Shown piece by piece: positions 26,632-36,800 of a DNA stretch of 64,000 nt (the first letter of the stretch is position 1; each line of letters begins with the position of its first letter). The notes below the pieces were generated by a model. That model saw nothing but the letters and a program-made list of their open reading frames with translations. It had not been told where the DNA came from and searched no databases. The translations under genes were made by a program, and so were the position numbers. The stretch comes from Dechloromonas hankyongensis (GTDB lineage Bacteria; Pseudomonadota; Gammaproteobacteria; Burkholderiales; Rhodocyclaceae), in NCBI RefSeq assembly GCF_022012295.1, contig NZ_JAKLTN010000002.1, positions 496,001 through 560,000 of the forward strand, read 5' to 3'.

Positions 26632-28398
26632 TCAGTTCAGTTTTTTACGGAGTTGCATGCCGGAGAAGCCCAGCAGGGGTTCGTCTCCAGATTCGATGAT
26701 GCGCAGCGTGTCGCCGCGGCTGGTGCCGAGACCGGCGGTCACGACTTCATGGTCGGATACCGGCGCAAAGCCGATACGTAGTAAAAGGTGGGGTACCTCG
26801 GCAAAATGGGCTTCACCAATCAGCAAGCCATTATCCTCCTTGAGTAGTAGGCTGTCCGGCATGGGGCCGTCCATTTTGCCTACTATTTCGTAATTGCCAA
26901 GGCTTTTCATGAAGCTGTCCGGGATGCCGGCCGGTTTCAGCTTTTCACCGAATATCATCGACTCGCTGCCCATGCGACCGACGATGATCTGGCGTCCATC
27001 GACATTGACCGTCGACAGGTGGATATCTTCGAAGGCACCGACGCGTACCGGCAGCATGCCGAGCACCTTGTACTTGATGGTCAGCAGCCCGTCTTCATGC
27101 GGGACCAAGCGGAATTGATGACCGACCGCCTCGACATCGATCTGCCCCGATGCCGTGCTGATTTTGGCGAGGCCAACCATGGAGTCGAAATAACCGTCAA
27201 ATAGCCGGAGTTCCTCGGCAGTCGGCTTGCGTTCGGCGGCGTGCACCGGTGGCATCGTTTCCTGGCGGATGCCTGTTTTCGCTTCGAGCATCAGACGCAG
27301 GGCTTCGGTGGCGATTTTGCTGACGGCGACATGCGAGGTGGCGGAATTGGTGAGTACCACGACACCCATTTTGTGATCCGGCAGGATCGCCATCATGCTG
27401 TGCGAGTCCGGCAGGGATCCGCCATGGCTGGCGACCGGCCCGCCGCCCGGGATGTCGATGCCGCTCATCATCCAGCCAAGTCCGACGTATTGGCCGAAGG
27501 TCAGCGGGAAATCCTTGTTCTGAATGCGCAGCATTTCGCGTACGGATCCGGCCTCGAGCACCTGGGCTTGCCCCGCCTTGCCATCGGCAAACTGCATTTT
27601 CATGAATTGGGCGAGGTCGAGAACGTTGCTCAACAGATTGGCTGCCGGCATGTCACGCATCGAGAAAACCTCGGTTTCCTTGTTGCGATCATAGGCCTTG
27701 GCGATCGGACGCTGGGCAAAGCTGGTGTGCGTCATGCCCAGCGGCTGGAAAAAATGGTTTTCCATATAGGCGTCGAACGACTCGCCGCTGACTTTCTGGA
27801 CGGCAGCACCGAGCAGCGCCATGCCGAGATTGGAATAGGAGAAGACGTAATTGGCCGGGAATGCCTGGTGCTCGTCGCGGATGCCGTCGACCACCGTATC
27901 GAAGCGACCAGGGTCGCGCACGAACAGTCCTTGCAGGAAGTTCGACGGCAGTCCCGAATGGTGGCACATGATGTTGCGCGGCGTGATCGGGGCGGAATTC
28001 GGAAAGCGGGTCTTGATCGAAAAACCGGGCAGGGCTACCGACAGCGGGCGGTCGATGTCCAGTTTGCCTTGTTCGGCCAGTTGCATCGTAGCGGCGGCAG
28101 TGAATACCTTGGCGATGGAGCCGGCGCGATAGACAGTTACCGGGGTTGCCGGAATCCTGTTTTCCAGATCGGCATAGCCGAAGCCCTGTTGCCAAACGAG
28201 TTGCTGGTTATCTACCAGCGCGATGCTGATGCCGGTGATCTCGTTCCTGCTCATTTCCTGTTCGATCATCCAGGAGAGATAGGCGCGGGTATGATCGTAA
28301 TTGCCCTGGGTGATGCTGCCGGCGACCGGTGGGGCGCTGCCACATCCGCACACGAGAAGCAGGATGCCGACAAGTGGCAGAAAAAGGCGGCTGGGCAT
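26632..28398 (-). CDS. Lipoprotein serine hydrolase, class C beta-lactamase family
   Basis: A 588-residue secreted enzyme. A signal peptide ends in a lipobox (LLLVCGCG; Cys17 or Cys19 lipidated). The beta-lactamase/esterase domain covers about residues 35-380: SxxK is Ser94-Ile-Ala-Lys97 (RAGSIAKVF), YxN is Tyr188-Ser-Asn190, and a HGG triad (ASHGGSLPDSH) takes the KTG position. The remaining 200 residues form a beta-rich accessory domain. Members act as D-aminopeptidases, esterases or carboxypeptidases. The acyl carrier protein gene follows at two bases, which suggests an acyl-transfer or ester-cleavage role; this is inference. Confidence 0.88.
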   Translation of the reverse strand: MPSRLFLPLVGILLLVCGCGSAPPVAGSITQGNYDHTRAYLSWMIEQEMSRNEITGISIALVDNQQLVWQQGFGYADLENRIPATPVTVYRAGSIAKVFTAAATMQLAEQGKLDIDRPLSVALPGFSIKTRFPNSAPITPRNIMCHHSGLPSNFLQGLFVRDPGRFDTVVDGIRDEHQAFPANYVFSYSNLGMALLGAAVQKVSGESFDAYMENHFFQPLGMTHTSFAQRPIAKAYDRNKETEVFSMRDMPAANLLSNVLDLAQFMKMQFADGKAGQAQVLEAGSVREMLRIQNKDFPLTFGQYVGLGWMMSGIDIPGGGPVASHGGSLPDSHSMMAILPDHKMGVVVLTNSATSHVAVSKIATEALRLMLEAKTGIRQETMPPVHAAERKPTAEELRLFDGYFDSMVGLAKISTASGQIDVEAVGHQFRLVPHEDGLLTIKYKVLGMLPVRVGAFEDIHLSTVNVDGRQIIVGRMGSESMIFGEKLKPAGIPDSFMKSLGNYEIVGKMDGPMPDSLLLKEDNGLLIGEAHFAEVPHLLLRIGFAPVSDHEVVTAGLGTSRGDTLRIIESGDEPLLGFSGMQLRKKLN

Positions 28399-28461
28399 GG
28401 CGAAGTAGGAGGGAGGGCAAACGAAAATTATAAACGGATAAGTCTTTTGTCCTCCGGTAAA

Positions 28462-28486
28462 ATAGCTGACAAATTCACTCGAGTAT
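28462..28486. promoter_or_regulatory. IscR type 1 site in front of cysE
   Basis: A 25-base sequence with left half ATAGCTGAC and right half ACTCGAGTAT separated by AAATTC. It fits the IscR type 1 consensus (ATASYYGACT, A/T-rich centre, AGTCRRSTAT) with few mismatches. It is 39 bases before the cysE ATG. Confidence 0.72.
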
Positions 28487-28525
28487 TTTAGAATTTCCCT
28501 CTTTCAATTAGGGAGATCGGGTTTC

Positions 28526-29281
28526 ATGTTCCGGGAACTGCGTGAGGACATCCGTGCGGTATTCGACCGCGATCCAGCGGCTCGCTCGTTCTGGGAGGTT
28601 CTGACCTGCTATCCCGGCATTCACGCCCTGATCATGCATCGCCTGGCGCACTGGCTGTGGGGGCATCGCCTGCGCTGGATGGGGCGCTTCACGGCGCATC
28701 TCTCGCGCATGCTGACCGGGATCGAAATCCATCCCGGCGCCACCATCGGCCGCCGCTTTTTCGTAGATCACGGCATGGGGGTCGTGATCGGCGAAACGGC
28801 CGTGATCGGCGACGATGTGACGCTCTATCACGGTGTCACGCTGGGCGGCACCTCATGGAACAAGGGCAAACGCCACCCGACGCTGGAAAATGGCGTCGTG
28901 ATCGGTGCTGGCGCCAAGGTGCTGGGCCCGATCATCATCTCTGCCGGCGCCAAGGTCGGCTCCAATGCTGTCGTTACCAAGGCCATTCCGGCTGGGGCTA
29001 CGGCGGTCGGTAATCCGGCACGCATCCTCGATAACACCGAGCAGGGGCGCCAGCGTCAGGCGCAAGCCGAGAAAATGGGCTTTTCCGCCTATGCCGTAGG
29101 GCGCGACCAGGACGATCCACTGGCCAAGGCCATCCACGGCTTGCTCGATCACGCCGCTGAAACCGATCGCCGCCTGGCGTCTCTGGTCAAGGAACTGGAA
29201 GCGCAGGGCGTCAAATGCGATAAGGACGTGCAGCAAGCCGATTCCTTCGATCCGCAATACCTGAGCAAAATAGTTGACTGA
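28526..29281 (+). CDS. cysE: Serine O-acetyltransferase
   Basis: A 251-residue left-handed beta-helix acetyltransferase making O-acetylserine, the precursor for cysteine. N-terminal helices ([18 protein letters not shown]) are followed by the hexapeptide-repeat helix starting at [20 protein letters not shown], with the catalytic His/Asp near it, and [13 protein letters not shown]. The C-terminal tail is longer than in E. coli. A GGGAGA lies before the ATG. It precedes iscR by 55 bases and has its own IscR site, so cysteine supply and cluster assembly are probably coordinated. The same gene order is seen in isc clusters of other proteobacteria. Confidence 0.94.
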   Translation: MFRELREDIRAVFDRDPAARSFWEVLTCYPGIHALIMHRLAHWLWGHRLRWMGRFTAHLSRMLTGIEIHPGATIGRRFFVDHGMGVVIGETAVIGDDVTLYHGVTLGGTSWNKGKRHPTLENGVVIGAGAKVLGPIIISAGAKVGSNAVVTKAIPAGATAVGNPARILDNTEQGRQRQAQAEKMGFSAYAVGRDQDDPLAKAIHGLLDHAAETDRRLASLVKELEAQGVKCDKDVQQADSFDPQYLSKIVD

Positions 29282-29298
29282 TTTTGTCTGGTTTGTTT

Positions 29299-29323
29299 AT
29301 AGTTGACTCGAATACTAGGTTAT
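29299..29323. promoter_or_regulatory. IscR type 1 site in front of iscR
   Basis: ATAGTTGACT, five bases, then ACTAGGTTAT. This matches the type 1 motif bound by [2Fe-2S]-IscR and nearly matches the site in the E. coli iscR promoter. It lies 13 bases before the iscR start. Confidence 0.85.
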
Positions 29324-29335
29324 TAGGAGTTCGGA

Positions 29336-29839
29336 ATGCGTTTGACCACCAAAGGACGTTTCGCCGTTACGGCCATGATGGATCTTGCCTTGCGTGGCGA
29401 GGAAGGGCCTGTCGCGCTGGCCAGCATCAGCGAGCGCCAGAAGATTTCGCTATCTTATCTTGAGCAGTTGTTCGGCAAGTTGCGCCGCCACAAGTTGGTC
29501 GATAGCGTACGTGGGCCTGGTGGCGGTTACTGCATCGCGCGTCCGCTCGATCAGGTGCCGGTTTCGGAAATCATCCGCGCCGTCGATGAGCAGCTCGATG
29601 CAACGCAATGCGGTGGCCGTGAAAACTGCCACGACGAGCATCGGTGCATGACCCACGACCTGTGGACCACGCTGAATACCAAGATGTATGACTATCTGGC
29701 TTCGGTTACGCTGGAGCAACTGGTGCAGCGTGAAAAACAGCGCCGCACGCTCGGCACGATCATCCTCGAGGATCAGCGCCGCCTCGGGCCACAGCCGCGC
29801 TCGCGAACCGGGCGCGACAAGGTGACCGCAGTCGCCTGA
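29336..29839 (+). CDS. iscR: Iron-sulfur cluster regulator IscR
   Basis: A 167-residue Rrf2-family winged-helix regulator that represses the isc genes when it carries a [2Fe-2S] cluster. DNA-binding helices (MRLTTKGRFAVTAMMDLALR; then ISLSYLEQLF) come first. The cluster ligands Cys92, Cys98, Cys104 and His107 stand at exactly the E. coli positions (CGGRENCHDEHRCMTH). AGGAGTTCGGA precedes the ATG. The promoter contains an IscR site, so it is autoregulated. First gene of the isc run proper. Confidence 0.97.
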   Translation: MRLTTKGRFAVTAMMDLALRGEEGPVALASISERQKISLSYLEQLFGKLRRHKLVDSVRGPGGGYCIARPLDQVPVSEIIRAVDEQLDATQCGGRENCHDEHRCMTHDLWTTLNTKMYDYLASVTLEQLVQREKQRRTLGTIILEDQRRLGPQPRSRTGRDKVTAVA

Positions 29840-29846
29840 GGTCAAT

Positions 29847-31004
29847 ATGTTTCGCCCAGTCTACCTTGATCACAACGCTACCACGCCGCTCGACCCGATT
29901 GTGCTGGAAGCGATGTTGCCGTGGCTGGACAGCCAGCATGGCAATGCATCAAGCCGTCACGAGTATGGCCGGCGAGCTCGGCAGGCCATCGACGAGGCGC
30001 GGCAGAAGGTGGCGGCGGCGGTCAATGCGCATCCGACCGAAGTCGTTTTCACCAGTGGCGGCAGTGAAGCCAACAACCTGTTTGTCAAAGGTGCCGCGGC
30101 CAGTCTCAAGCCTGGCGTTATTGCGGCAAGTGCCATTGAGCACCCGTGCGTGCTCAAGCCGGCGGCCCAACTCGAAAAGCAGGGCTGGCAGGTTCGGTTG
30201 CTCGCGGTGGACACCAACGGCCGGGTCGATGCTGCGGATTTTGCGGAAGCGCTGCGGCTCAAGCCCAGACTCCTTTCCGTCATGCTGGCCAATAACGAAA
30301 CGGGCATCCTGCAGGATGTGGAAGCGCTGGCGGCTGCAGCCAAGAGCGGCGGCGGCTGGTTCCATACCGATGCGGTCCAGGCGCTTGGCAAGCAGGCGAT
30401 CAATTTTCGTTCCCTCAATGGGGTAGGGGTGCACGCCATGACGCTGTCGGCGCACAAGGCCTCCGGCCCGAAGGGCGCTGCCGCTCTGGTCCTTGATAAG
30501 CGCGTCGACGTGCAGCCGCTGATTGCCGGCGGCGGGCATGAGCGCGGCCTGCGTTCGGGTACGGAAAACGTTCCCGCCATCGTCGGATTTGGCGTTGCTG
30601 CGGAACTTGCCGCGTTACGCGTTGCCGAATTGCCGGTTCGTTTGCGGGGAATGCAGGCAAAGCTCGAGGCAGGGCTTGTGGCGCTCGGCGCAAGGGTGTT
30701 TGCCAAGGATGCGCGACGTCTGCCGAATACCACCTATTTCGCCTTCGATGACATCGACGGCGAAACGCTGGTCGGCAAGCTTGATCGTGAAGGCTTTGCC
30801 GTGGCCAGCGGTGCGGCGTGCTCCAGTGCCAATCCGGAGCCATCGCATGTCCTGCGCGCCATGGGCGTGGCGCCGGAAATCGCCCGCGGTGCGGTGCGCA
30901 TCAGTCTGGGCGCGGCCAATACCGAAACGGAAATTGAACAATTCATCAACGCCTTGCAGGCTACAGTCGGACGCCTGCAAGGACTGACAGCGATAGCTGT
31001 CTGA
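29847..31004 (+). CDS. Cysteine desulfurase (NifS/IscS family), first of two
   Basis: A 385-residue PLP enzyme that takes sulfur from cysteine for cluster building. PLP lysine in [11 protein letters not shown]; the active-site Cys in [16 protein letters not shown] is on a long mobile loop, as in group I desulfurases (IscS, NifS). It shares the fold and the start [12 protein letters not shown] with the second copy but is only moderately similar to it. It sits seven bases after iscR and 25 bases before the true iscS. Having two desulfurases in the isc operon is unusual; this copy could serve another acceptor such as tRNA thiolation or nitrogenase. Confidence 0.92.
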   Translation: MFRPVYLDHNATTPLDPIVLEAMLPWLDSQHGNASSRHEYGRRARQAIDEARQKVAAAVNAHPTEVVFTSGGSEANNLFVKGAAASLKPGVIAASAIEHPCVLKPAAQLEKQGWQVRLLAVDTNGRVDAADFAEALRLKPRLLSVMLANNETGILQDVEALAAAAKSGGGWFHTDAVQALGKQAINFRSLNGVGVHAMTLSAHKASGPKGAAALVLDKRVDVQPLIAGGGHERGLRSGTENVPAIVGFGVAAELAALRVAELPVRLRGMQAKLEAGLVALGARVFAKDARRLPNTTYFAFDDIDGETLVGKLDREGFAVASGAACSSANPEPSHVLRAMGVAPEIARGAVRISLGAANTETEIEQFINALQATVGRLQGLTAIAV

Positions 31005-31029
31005 ACAACCCGACTTAGCGAGAATGACG

Positions 31030-32241
31030 ATGAAACTCCCCATCTACCTGGATTACTCGGCAACCACCCCGGTCGACCCGCGCGTCGCGGACAAGATGAT
31101 TCCCTACCTGTGCGAACACTTCGGCAACCCGGCCTCACGTTCGCACAGCTTCGGCTGGGTAGCCGACACGGCGGTTGAGCAGGCGCGTGAGCAGGTTGCA
31201 GCCCTGGTCAAGGCCGATCCTAAGGAAATCGTCTGGACCTCCGGCGCCACCGAATCCAATAATCTCGCCATCAAGGGCGCCGCCAATTTCTATGCCGGCA
31301 CCAAGGGTAAGCACATCATCACGGTCAAGACCGAACACAAGGCCGTGTTGGACACCGTGCGTGAAATGGAGCGCCAGGGTTTCGAAGCGACCTATCTCGA
31401 CGTCCAGGACAACGGCCTTCTCGACCTCGAAGTGTTCAAGGCGGCCATCCGCCCGGATACCGTGTTGGCCTCGGTGATGTTCGTCAATAACGAAGTCGGC
31501 GTCATCCAGCCTATCGCCGAACTGGGCGAAATCTGCCGCGAGAAGGGCATCATTTTCCACGTCGATGCGGCGCAGGCAACCGGCAAGGTTGACATCGACC
31601 TGAGCCAGCTCAAGGTCGACCTGATGAGCTTTTCGGCTCACAAGACCTACGGCCCGAAGGGCATCGGTGCCCTGTACGTGCGCCGCAAGCCGCGCGTTCG
31701 TCTGGAGGCCCAGATGCATGGCGGTGGCCACGAACGCGGTTTCCGCTCCGGCACGCTGGCCACGCACCAGATCATCGGCATGGGCGAAGCCTTCCGTCTG
31801 GCGCGCGAAGAGATGGCTGAAGAAAATCAGCGTATCGGCAAGCTGCGCGACAAGTTGCTCAAGGGCCTGCAGGATATCGAGGCGACCTACGTCAACGGTG
31901 ACCTGACACATCGCGTGGCGCACAATCTCAATATCAGCTTCGCTTATGTCGAAGGCGAATCGATGATCATGGCGATCAAGGATCTGGCGGTTTCTTCCGG
32001 CTCGGCCTGTACCTCGGCCAGCCTGGAGCCTTCCTATGTGCTGCGTGCCCTGGGGCGCGACGACGAGCTGGCCCACAGTTCCATTCGCTTCAGCATCGGC
32101 CGCTTCACGACGGAAGAGGAAATTGACTATGCAATCAATTTGTTGCACGCGAAAGTTGGCAAACTGCGCGAACTTTCGCCGCTATGGGAAATGTACAAGG
32201 ACGGCATCGATCTGAGCACCGTTCAATGGGCCGCCCACTAA
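31030..32241 (+). CDS. iscS: Cysteine desulfurase IscS
   Basis: A 403-residue PLP enzyme supplying sulfur for the IscU scaffold. N-terminus [20 protein letters not shown] is nearly the E. coli IscS start, which is why I use the ATG at 31030 rather than 31024. The PLP lysine is in [11 protein letters not shown], and the active-site Cys327 lies in [17 protein letters not shown]. The C-terminal [19 protein letters not shown] is the part that contacts IscU. iscU follows 21 bases downstream. It is the canonical IscS, distinct from the preceding copy. Confidence 0.97.
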   Translation: MKLPIYLDYSATTPVDPRVADKMIPYLCEHFGNPASRSHSFGWVADTAVEQAREQVAALVKADPKEIVWTSGATESNNLAIKGAANFYAGTKGKHIITVKTEHKAVLDTVREMERQGFEATYLDVQDNGLLDLEVFKAAIRPDTVLASVMFVNNEVGVIQPIAELGEICREKGIIFHVDAAQATGKVDIDLSQLKVDLMSFSAHKTYGPKGIGALYVRRKPRVRLEAQMHGGGHERGFRSGTLATHQIIGMGEAFRLAREEMAEENQRIGKLRDKLLKGLQDIEATYVNGDLTHRVAHNLNISFAYVEGESMIMAIKDLAVSSGSACTSASLEPSYVLRALGRDDELAHSSIRFSIGRFTTEEEIDYAINLLHAKVGKLRELSPLWEMYKDGIDLSTVQWAAH

Positions 32242-32262
32242 CAAAATTTCAGGAGAATTAAC

Positions 32263-32646
32263 ATGAGCTATAGCGTAAAAGTCATTGATCACTATGAGAA
32301 TCCGCGTAACGTCGGCTCCTTCGGCAAGGAAGACGACGGGGTCGGCACCGGCATGGTCGGCGCCCCGGCCTGCGGCGACGTCATGAAGCTGCAGATCAAG
32401 GTGAACAAGTCGGGCGTGATCGAGGATGCCAAGTTCAAGACCTACGGTTGCGGTTCGGCAATCGCTTCGTCGTCGTTGGTCACCGAATGGGTCAAGGGCA
32501 AGACCGTTGATCAGGCCTTGGCCATCAAAAATACCGAAATTGCTGAAGAACTGGCTTTGCCGCCGGTTAAAATTCACTGTTCGATTCTGGCCGAAGATGC
32601 CATCAAGGCAGCTGTGGCGGATTACAAGAAAAAGCACGGAGAATAA
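32263..32646 (+). CDS. iscU: Fe-S cluster scaffold IscU
   Basis: A 127-residue scaffold on which [2Fe-2S] and [4Fe-4S] clusters are assembled. Ligands Cys37, Asp39, Cys63, His105 and Cys106 are all present (ACGDVM, YGCGSA, IHCSIL), and the HscA recognition motif LPPVK is at 99-103. A strong AGGAG precedes the ATG. Three bases separate it from iscA. Confidence 0.98.
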   Translation: MSYSVKVIDHYENPRNVGSFGKEDDGVGTGMVGAPACGDVMKLQIKVNKSGVIEDAKFKTYGCGSAIASSSLVTEWVKGKTVDQALAIKNTEIAEELALPPVKIHCSILAEDAIKAAVADYKKKHGE

Positions 32647-32648
32647 GC

Positions 32649-32972
32649 ATGGCAGTCACCTTGAGCGACAAGGCGGCAAAGCACGTCGCCAACTTCCTGA
32701 CCAAACGGGGCAAGGGCATCGGTCTGCGCCTCGGCGTGCGGACCAGCGGCTGTTCCGGCATGGCGTACAAGCTGGAATTTGTCGACGATGTGAACGAAGA
32801 CGATCTGGTCTTCGAAACGTCTGGCGTCAAGGTCATCATCGATGCCAAGAGCCTGCCTTATCTTGACGGTATGGAACTGGACTATGCCCGCGAAGGCCTG
32901 AACGAAGGCTTCAAGTTCAACAATCCGAACGTCAAGGACCAGTGCGGCTGCGGCGAGTCGTTCAACGTCTGA
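32649..32972 (+). CDS. iscA: A-type Fe-S carrier IscA
   Basis: A 107-residue A-type carrier that delivers iron or [4Fe-4S] clusters to apoproteins. The three conserved cysteines, Cys35 (TSGCSGMAY), Cys99 and Cys101 (CGCGESF), are intact. Its stop overlaps the hscB start (TGATG). Confidence 0.97.
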   Translation: MAVTLSDKAAKHVANFLTKRGKGIGLRLGVRTSGCSGMAYKLEFVDDVNEDDLVFETSGVKVIIDAKSLPYLDGMELDYAREGLNEGFKFNNPNVKDQCGCGESFNV

Positions 32973-33499
32973 TGGATTTCAAGGCTGATCACTTCGTCCT
33001 GTTTGGAATCAAGCCGCTCTTCAGGCTGGACCTCACGGACCTGGATTCGCGTTATCGCGACATCCAGGCGCAGGTCCACCCGGACCGCTTCGCGCATGCT
33101 GGAGAAGCCGAGCGACGCCTGTCCATGCAATGGGCGACGCATGCCAACGAGGCTTACCAGACCTTGAAAAAGCCCTTGGAGCGGGCCAAATACATGCTCC
33201 ATCTGGCGGGGCATGATATCCAGGCAGAAAACAACACCGCCATGCCGACCGATTTCCTGATGGAGCAGATGGAATGGCGTGAAGCGGTCATGGAGGCACG
33301 CGATGGCGGTGACCACCATGAGTTGGAGCACCTGCACAACCGCTTGCGCGGCGATATCAAGTCCCGCTACGAGGAACTCGGCCAACTGCTCGATGACGGG
33401 GGTGATTTTGCCCTGGCAACGGACCGTGTGCGCCGCCTGATGTTCCTGGAAAAACTTTTGCACGAAATCGACGACGCACTGGCGTCGCTGGAAGAATAA
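32972..33499 (+). CDS. hscB: Co-chaperone HscB
   Basis: A 175-residue J-domain protein that brings IscU to HscA and stimulates its ATPase. The HPD motif is at residues 36-38 (QVHPDRFAHAG). The C-terminal three-helix part (from about 90) binds IscU. The ATG at 32972 overlaps the iscA stop, and [13 protein letters not shown] is a typical beginning; a longer frame would run into iscA. Confidence 0.95.
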   Translation: MDFKADHFVLFGIKPLFRLDLTDLDSRYRDIQAQVHPDRFAHAGEAERRLSMQWATHANEAYQTLKKPLERAKYMLHLAGHDIQAENNTAMPTDFLMEQMEWREAVMEARDGGDHHELEHLHNRLRGDIKSRYEELGQLLDDGGDFALATDRVRRLMFLEKLLHEIDDALASLEE

Positions 33500-33502
33500 A
33501 AA

Positions 33503-35392
33503 ATGGCTTTGTTTCAAATCGCCGAACCGGGCGAATCGGCGGCACCGCACGAGCACAAGCTCGCTATCGGGATTGATCTCGGGACCACCAACTCGCTGGT
33601 CGCGACCGTACGCAGCGGCATCGCCGTCTGCCTGAACGACGACCAGGGGCGCCCCTTGCTGCCCTCCGTGGTCCGTTACCACGCCGACGGCACGACCGAA
33701 GTCGGCTACGACGCCCAAAAGAACCAGGCAGTGGATCCCAAGAACACCATCGTTTCCGTCAAACGCTTCATGGGGCGGGGAACGAAGGACATCGCGCATA
33801 TCGAATCCATGCCCTACGACTTTGTCGAAGCGCCCGGCATGGTCAGGCTGAAGACGCACGCCGGAATCAAGAGTCCAGTCGAGACCTCGGCCGAGATTCT
33901 CAAGGCGCTGAAGGCCCGGGCGGAAGCAGGGCTCGGCGGCGATCTGGTAGGTGCCGTGATTACCGTGCCCGCCTACTTCGACGATGCCCAGCGCCAGGCC
34001 ACCAAGGATGCCGCTCGGCTGGCCGGTCTCAATGTCCTGCGCCTGCTCAACGAGCCGACCGCCGCCGCCATTGCCTACGGGCTGGACAATGGCGCTGAAG
34101 GCGTCTATGCGGTGTATGACCTTGGTGGCGGCACTTTCGACATTTCGATCCTCAAGCTGACCAAGGGCGTGTTTGAAGTCATGTCCACCGGCGGCGATTC
34201 CGCGCTGGGCGGCGACGATTTCGATCATCGCATCTATTGCTGGGTCATCGAGCAATCCAAGCCGCAGCCCTTGTCGCCGGAAGATTCGCGCCGCCTGATG
34301 ATGCGCTGCCGCGAAGCCAAGGAATTCCTGACCAATAATCCGGAAGCGCCGATTTCGCTGCGTCTGGCCGGTGGTGAAATGATTGACGTCAAGCTCGATG
34401 TCGCAACCTTCGCCGACATTACGCAAACCCTGATTTCCAAGACAATGCAGCCGGTCAAGAAAGCCCTGCGCGATGCCGGTTTGCGTGCCGAAGACGTCAA
34501 GGGGGTCGTCATGGTCGGCGGCGCCACGCGCATGCCGCAAATCCAGAAGGCTGTGGGCGACTTCTTCCGCCAGGAGCCGCTGACCAACCTCGACCCGGAC
34601 AAGGTCGTCGCGCTAGGTGCCGCGACCCAAGCCAACCTGTTGGCCGGCAACAAGACCGGCAAGGACGATTGGCTGCTGCTCGACGTCATTCCGCTGTCGC
34701 TGGGCCTGGAAACGATGGGCGGCCTGACCGAGAAGGTCATTCCGCGCAATGCGACCATTCCGACGGCGCGGGCCCAGGAGTTCACCACCTTCAAGGACGG
34801 CCAGACCGCCATGGCCATCCACGTCGTACAAGGCGAGCGCGAAATGGTGTCCGATTGCCGTTCGCTGGCGCGTTTTGAACTGCGCGGCATTCCGCCCATG
34901 GTGGCCGGTGCGGCGCGTATCCGCGTCACCTACCAGGTCGATGCCGATGGCCTGCTGTCGGTAACCGCCCGCGAACAGACCACCGGCGTCGAGTCGAGCA
35001 TCACCGTCAAACCGTCATACGGCCTGTCCGACGATGAAATCGCCGGTATGCTCAAGGATTCGATGGAGCATGCCAAGGATGACGCCATGGCGCGCGCCCT
35101 GAAGGAAGCGCAGGTCGAGGCCCAGCGCATGATCGAGGCCACCGAGGCGGCCCTGGCGGAAGACCCGCATCTGCTGAACGAAGCCGAGTTCGCCAAGATC
35201 AAGGCCACCATCGCCAAACTGGCCGAAACCATGGCCGGCGACAATCGCCGCCTGATCAATATCGCCATGGACGACCTCGGCTTCGAAACGCAGGTCTTTG
35301 CCCATCGCCGCATGGACCAGAGCATCAAGAAAGTGCTGTCCGGCCGCAAGGTCGACGACATCAAGGTTGGAGAAGAGGGAGAAAAGGCATGA
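33503..35392 (+). CDS. hscA: Hsp70-type chaperone HscA
   Basis: A 629-residue Hsp70 dedicated to releasing clusters from IscU. ATPase domain: [46 protein letters not shown] and [14 protein letters not shown]; the substrate-binding domain starts about residue 395 with [20 protein letters not shown]. It lacks the EEVD-type tail of DnaK. Stop overlaps fdx by four bases (ATGA). Confidence 0.97.
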   Translation: MALFQIAEPGESAAPHEHKLAIGIDLGTTNSLVATVRSGIAVCLNDDQGRPLLPSVVRYHADGTTEVGYDAQKNQAVDPKNTIVSVKRFMGRGTKDIAHIESMPYDFVEAPGMVRLKTHAGIKSPVETSAEILKALKARAEAGLGGDLVGAVITVPAYFDDAQRQATKDAARLAGLNVLRLLNEPTAAAIAYGLDNGAEGVYAVYDLGGGTFDISILKLTKGVFEVMSTGGDSALGGDDFDHRIYCWVIEQSKPQPLSPEDSRRLMMRCREAKEFLTNNPEAPISLRLAGGEMIDVKLDVATFADITQTLISKTMQPVKKALRDAGLRAEDVKGVVMVGGATRMPQIQKAVGDFFRQEPLTNLDPDKVVALGAATQANLLAGNKTGKDDWLLLDVIPLSLGLETMGGLTEKVIPRNATIPTARAQEFTTFKDGQTAMAIHVVQGEREMVSDCRSLARFELRGIPPMVAGAARIRVTYQVDADGLLSVTAREQTTGVESSITVKPSYGLSDDEIAGMLKDSMEHAKDDAMARALKEAQVEAQRMIEATEAALAEDPHLLNEAEFAKIKATIAKLAETMAGDNRRLINIAMDDLGFETQVFAHRRMDQSIKKVLSGRKVDDIKVGEEGEKA

Positions 35393-35733
35393 CGCAAATC
35401 ATCGTGCTGCCACACGCCGAGCTATGCCCGGATGGTGCCGTGATTGAAGCCGAGCAAGGCAAATCGATCTGTGAAAACCTGCTGGCCAATGACATTGAGC
35501 TCGATCACGCCTGTGAAATGTCCTGCGCCTGCACGACCTGCCACGTCATCGTGCGCGAAGGCTTCGGCTCGCTGGAGCCTGCCGAGGACATCGAAGAGGA
35601 CCTGCTCGACAAGGCCTGGGGCCTGGAACCGAACTCCCGCCTGGGCTGTCAGGCCATCGTCAGCGCTACGCCGCTGACCGTCGAGATTCCCAAGTACAGC
35701 ATCAACATGGCGAAGGAAGGGCACCGCAAATGA
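35389..35733 (+). CDS. fdx: ISC [2Fe-2S] ferredoxin
   Basis: A 114-residue adrenodoxin-type ferredoxin giving electrons for cluster assembly. Cluster ligands Cys42, Cys48, Cys51 and Cys87, with the extra conserved Cys46 ([10 protein letters not shown]). Overlaps hscA at its start and iscX at its end (four bases each), so translation is coupled throughout. Confidence 0.97.
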   Translation: MTQIIVLPHAELCPDGAVIEAEQGKSICENLLANDIELDHACEMSCACTTCHVIVREGFGSLEPAEDIEEDLLDKAWGLEPNSRLGCQAIVSATPLTVEIPKYSINMAKEGHRK

Positions 35734-35924
35734 AATGGACGGATATCAACGACATCGCCATCGAACTGACCGATGCCTATCCTGATAAAGACCCGCTGAA
35801 GGTCAATTTCGTCGACCTGCGCGACTGGGTGATGGCTTTGCCGGGGTTCAACGACGATCCCAAGCATTGCGGTGAAAAGATACTTGAGGCAATCCAGCAA
35901 GCGTGGATTGACGAGGCTTCCTGA
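35730..35924 (+). CDS. iscX: Fe-S assembly protein IscX
   Basis: A 64-residue acidic protein that binds IscS and modulates iron supply. The sequence [19 protein letters not shown] and the following DPLKVNFVDLRDWVMALPGF are standard for IscX. Last gene of the isc operon; a bidirectional terminator follows, beyond which the T6SS genes run the other way. Confidence 0.96.
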   Translation: MKWTDINDIAIELTDAYPDKDPLKVNFVDLRDWVMALPGFNDDPKHCGEKILEAIQQAWIDEAS

Positions 35925-35970
35925 ATCTTTTGGTAAGTTCGCCGAATTATTCCGCTGGCAAGATGATGTA

Positions 35971-36004
35971 AAAATGCCCCAGAGAATTTTCTGGGGCATT
36001 TTTC
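35971..36004. terminator. Bidirectional terminator between iscX and tssL
   Basis: A 13-bp stem AAAAATGCCCCAG/CTGGGGCATTTTT with an 8-base loop; A-runs and T-runs on both sides let it end both convergent operons. Confidence 0.93.
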
Positions 36005-36026
36005 TTGGCCTTCCACGGCAGACCGA

Positions 36027-36800
36027 TCAGGGCAAGGTGATGGTCAGCGTCGGGGCTCGCGGGGCCAATTGGACAATGTTCCTGAAGGGCGACAGCGTCT
36101 GCTGGACGGTGCTGCCAGCATGCCAATCTAGGCCGACGTAGGCGAGCAGGCCGAAGAGGGCGAGCACGGAAGCGATGACCCAGAGTGGGATATCGCGCTT
36201 GATGGCGTTGGAAATACTGTCCGGCGCCGCCCAGTGAGGCGCGAAGGCGGCAGCCTTGCCCTTGATATGGGCGATTTGTTCGCCCAGTTGCTGCGTCAGG
36301 TATTTCAGCTTTTCTGGGCCTTCGAGCAGGTAGCGGCCCTTGAAACCGATCAGCAGGCACATGTGGAAGACTTCTAGGGCGTTGATGCGGCCAGCGCCAC
36401 CATTGCGCGCCGTTTCGAGTTTGTCGAAGAAGTGCTCGCCGGCCAATTGGTCACCGAACAGCAATAGCTGCAGTGGCCGGCGTTCCCAGCTGGTGCGGAT
36501 GTTCATTTGCGATGACAGCACCGCTTCGTCGATGGCAGCGCAGAAGGCGTATTTGGCATCGAAAATGTCATCGGCATTGAAATTGTTTTTCTTGGCGGCG
36601 CGCTCGAACTGATCGAGAAATTTCTGGATATTGCCGGAGAATTCATCGGGGTCCTTGGGGATGCTGCGCTGGCTCAGCAGGATGAGCATGTAGAAGCCGT
36701 CGTAGAGCAGGTCGACCAGGCTTTTGGCGGGGCGGTCGGTGGTCGCCTCTTCCGGACGGGTGTTCGGGGCAATCGAGAACAAGCTGGGAGCAGTGGTCAT
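36027..36800 (-). CDS. tssL: T6SS membrane-complex protein TssL (DotU/IcmH family)
   Basis: A 257-residue inner-membrane protein. A cytoplasmic DotU-type helical domain (about residues 25-205, with LYDGFYMLILLSQRSIP, DAKYAFCAAIDEAVL and NALEVFHMCLLIGFKGRY) is followed by one membrane span near the C-terminus (LWVIASVLALFGLLAYVGL) and a short periplasmic tail. No OmpA-type peptidoglycan-binding domain is attached. Overlaps the tssK stop by four bases. In most systems tssM follows; here a terminator and iscX follow. Confidence 0.95.
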   Translation of the reverse strand: MTTAPSLFSIAPNTRPEEATTDRPAKSLVDLLYDGFYMLILLSQRSIPKDPDEFSGNIQKFLDQFERAAKKNNFNADDIFDAKYAFCAAIDEAVLSSQMNIRTSWERRPLQLLLFGDQLAGEHFFDKLETARNGGAGRINALEVFHMCLLIGFKGRYLLEGPEKLKYLTQQLGEQIAHIKGKAAAFAPHWAAPDSISNAIKRDIPLWVIASVLALFGLLAYVGLDWHAGSTVQQTLSPFRNIVQLAPRAPTLTITLP

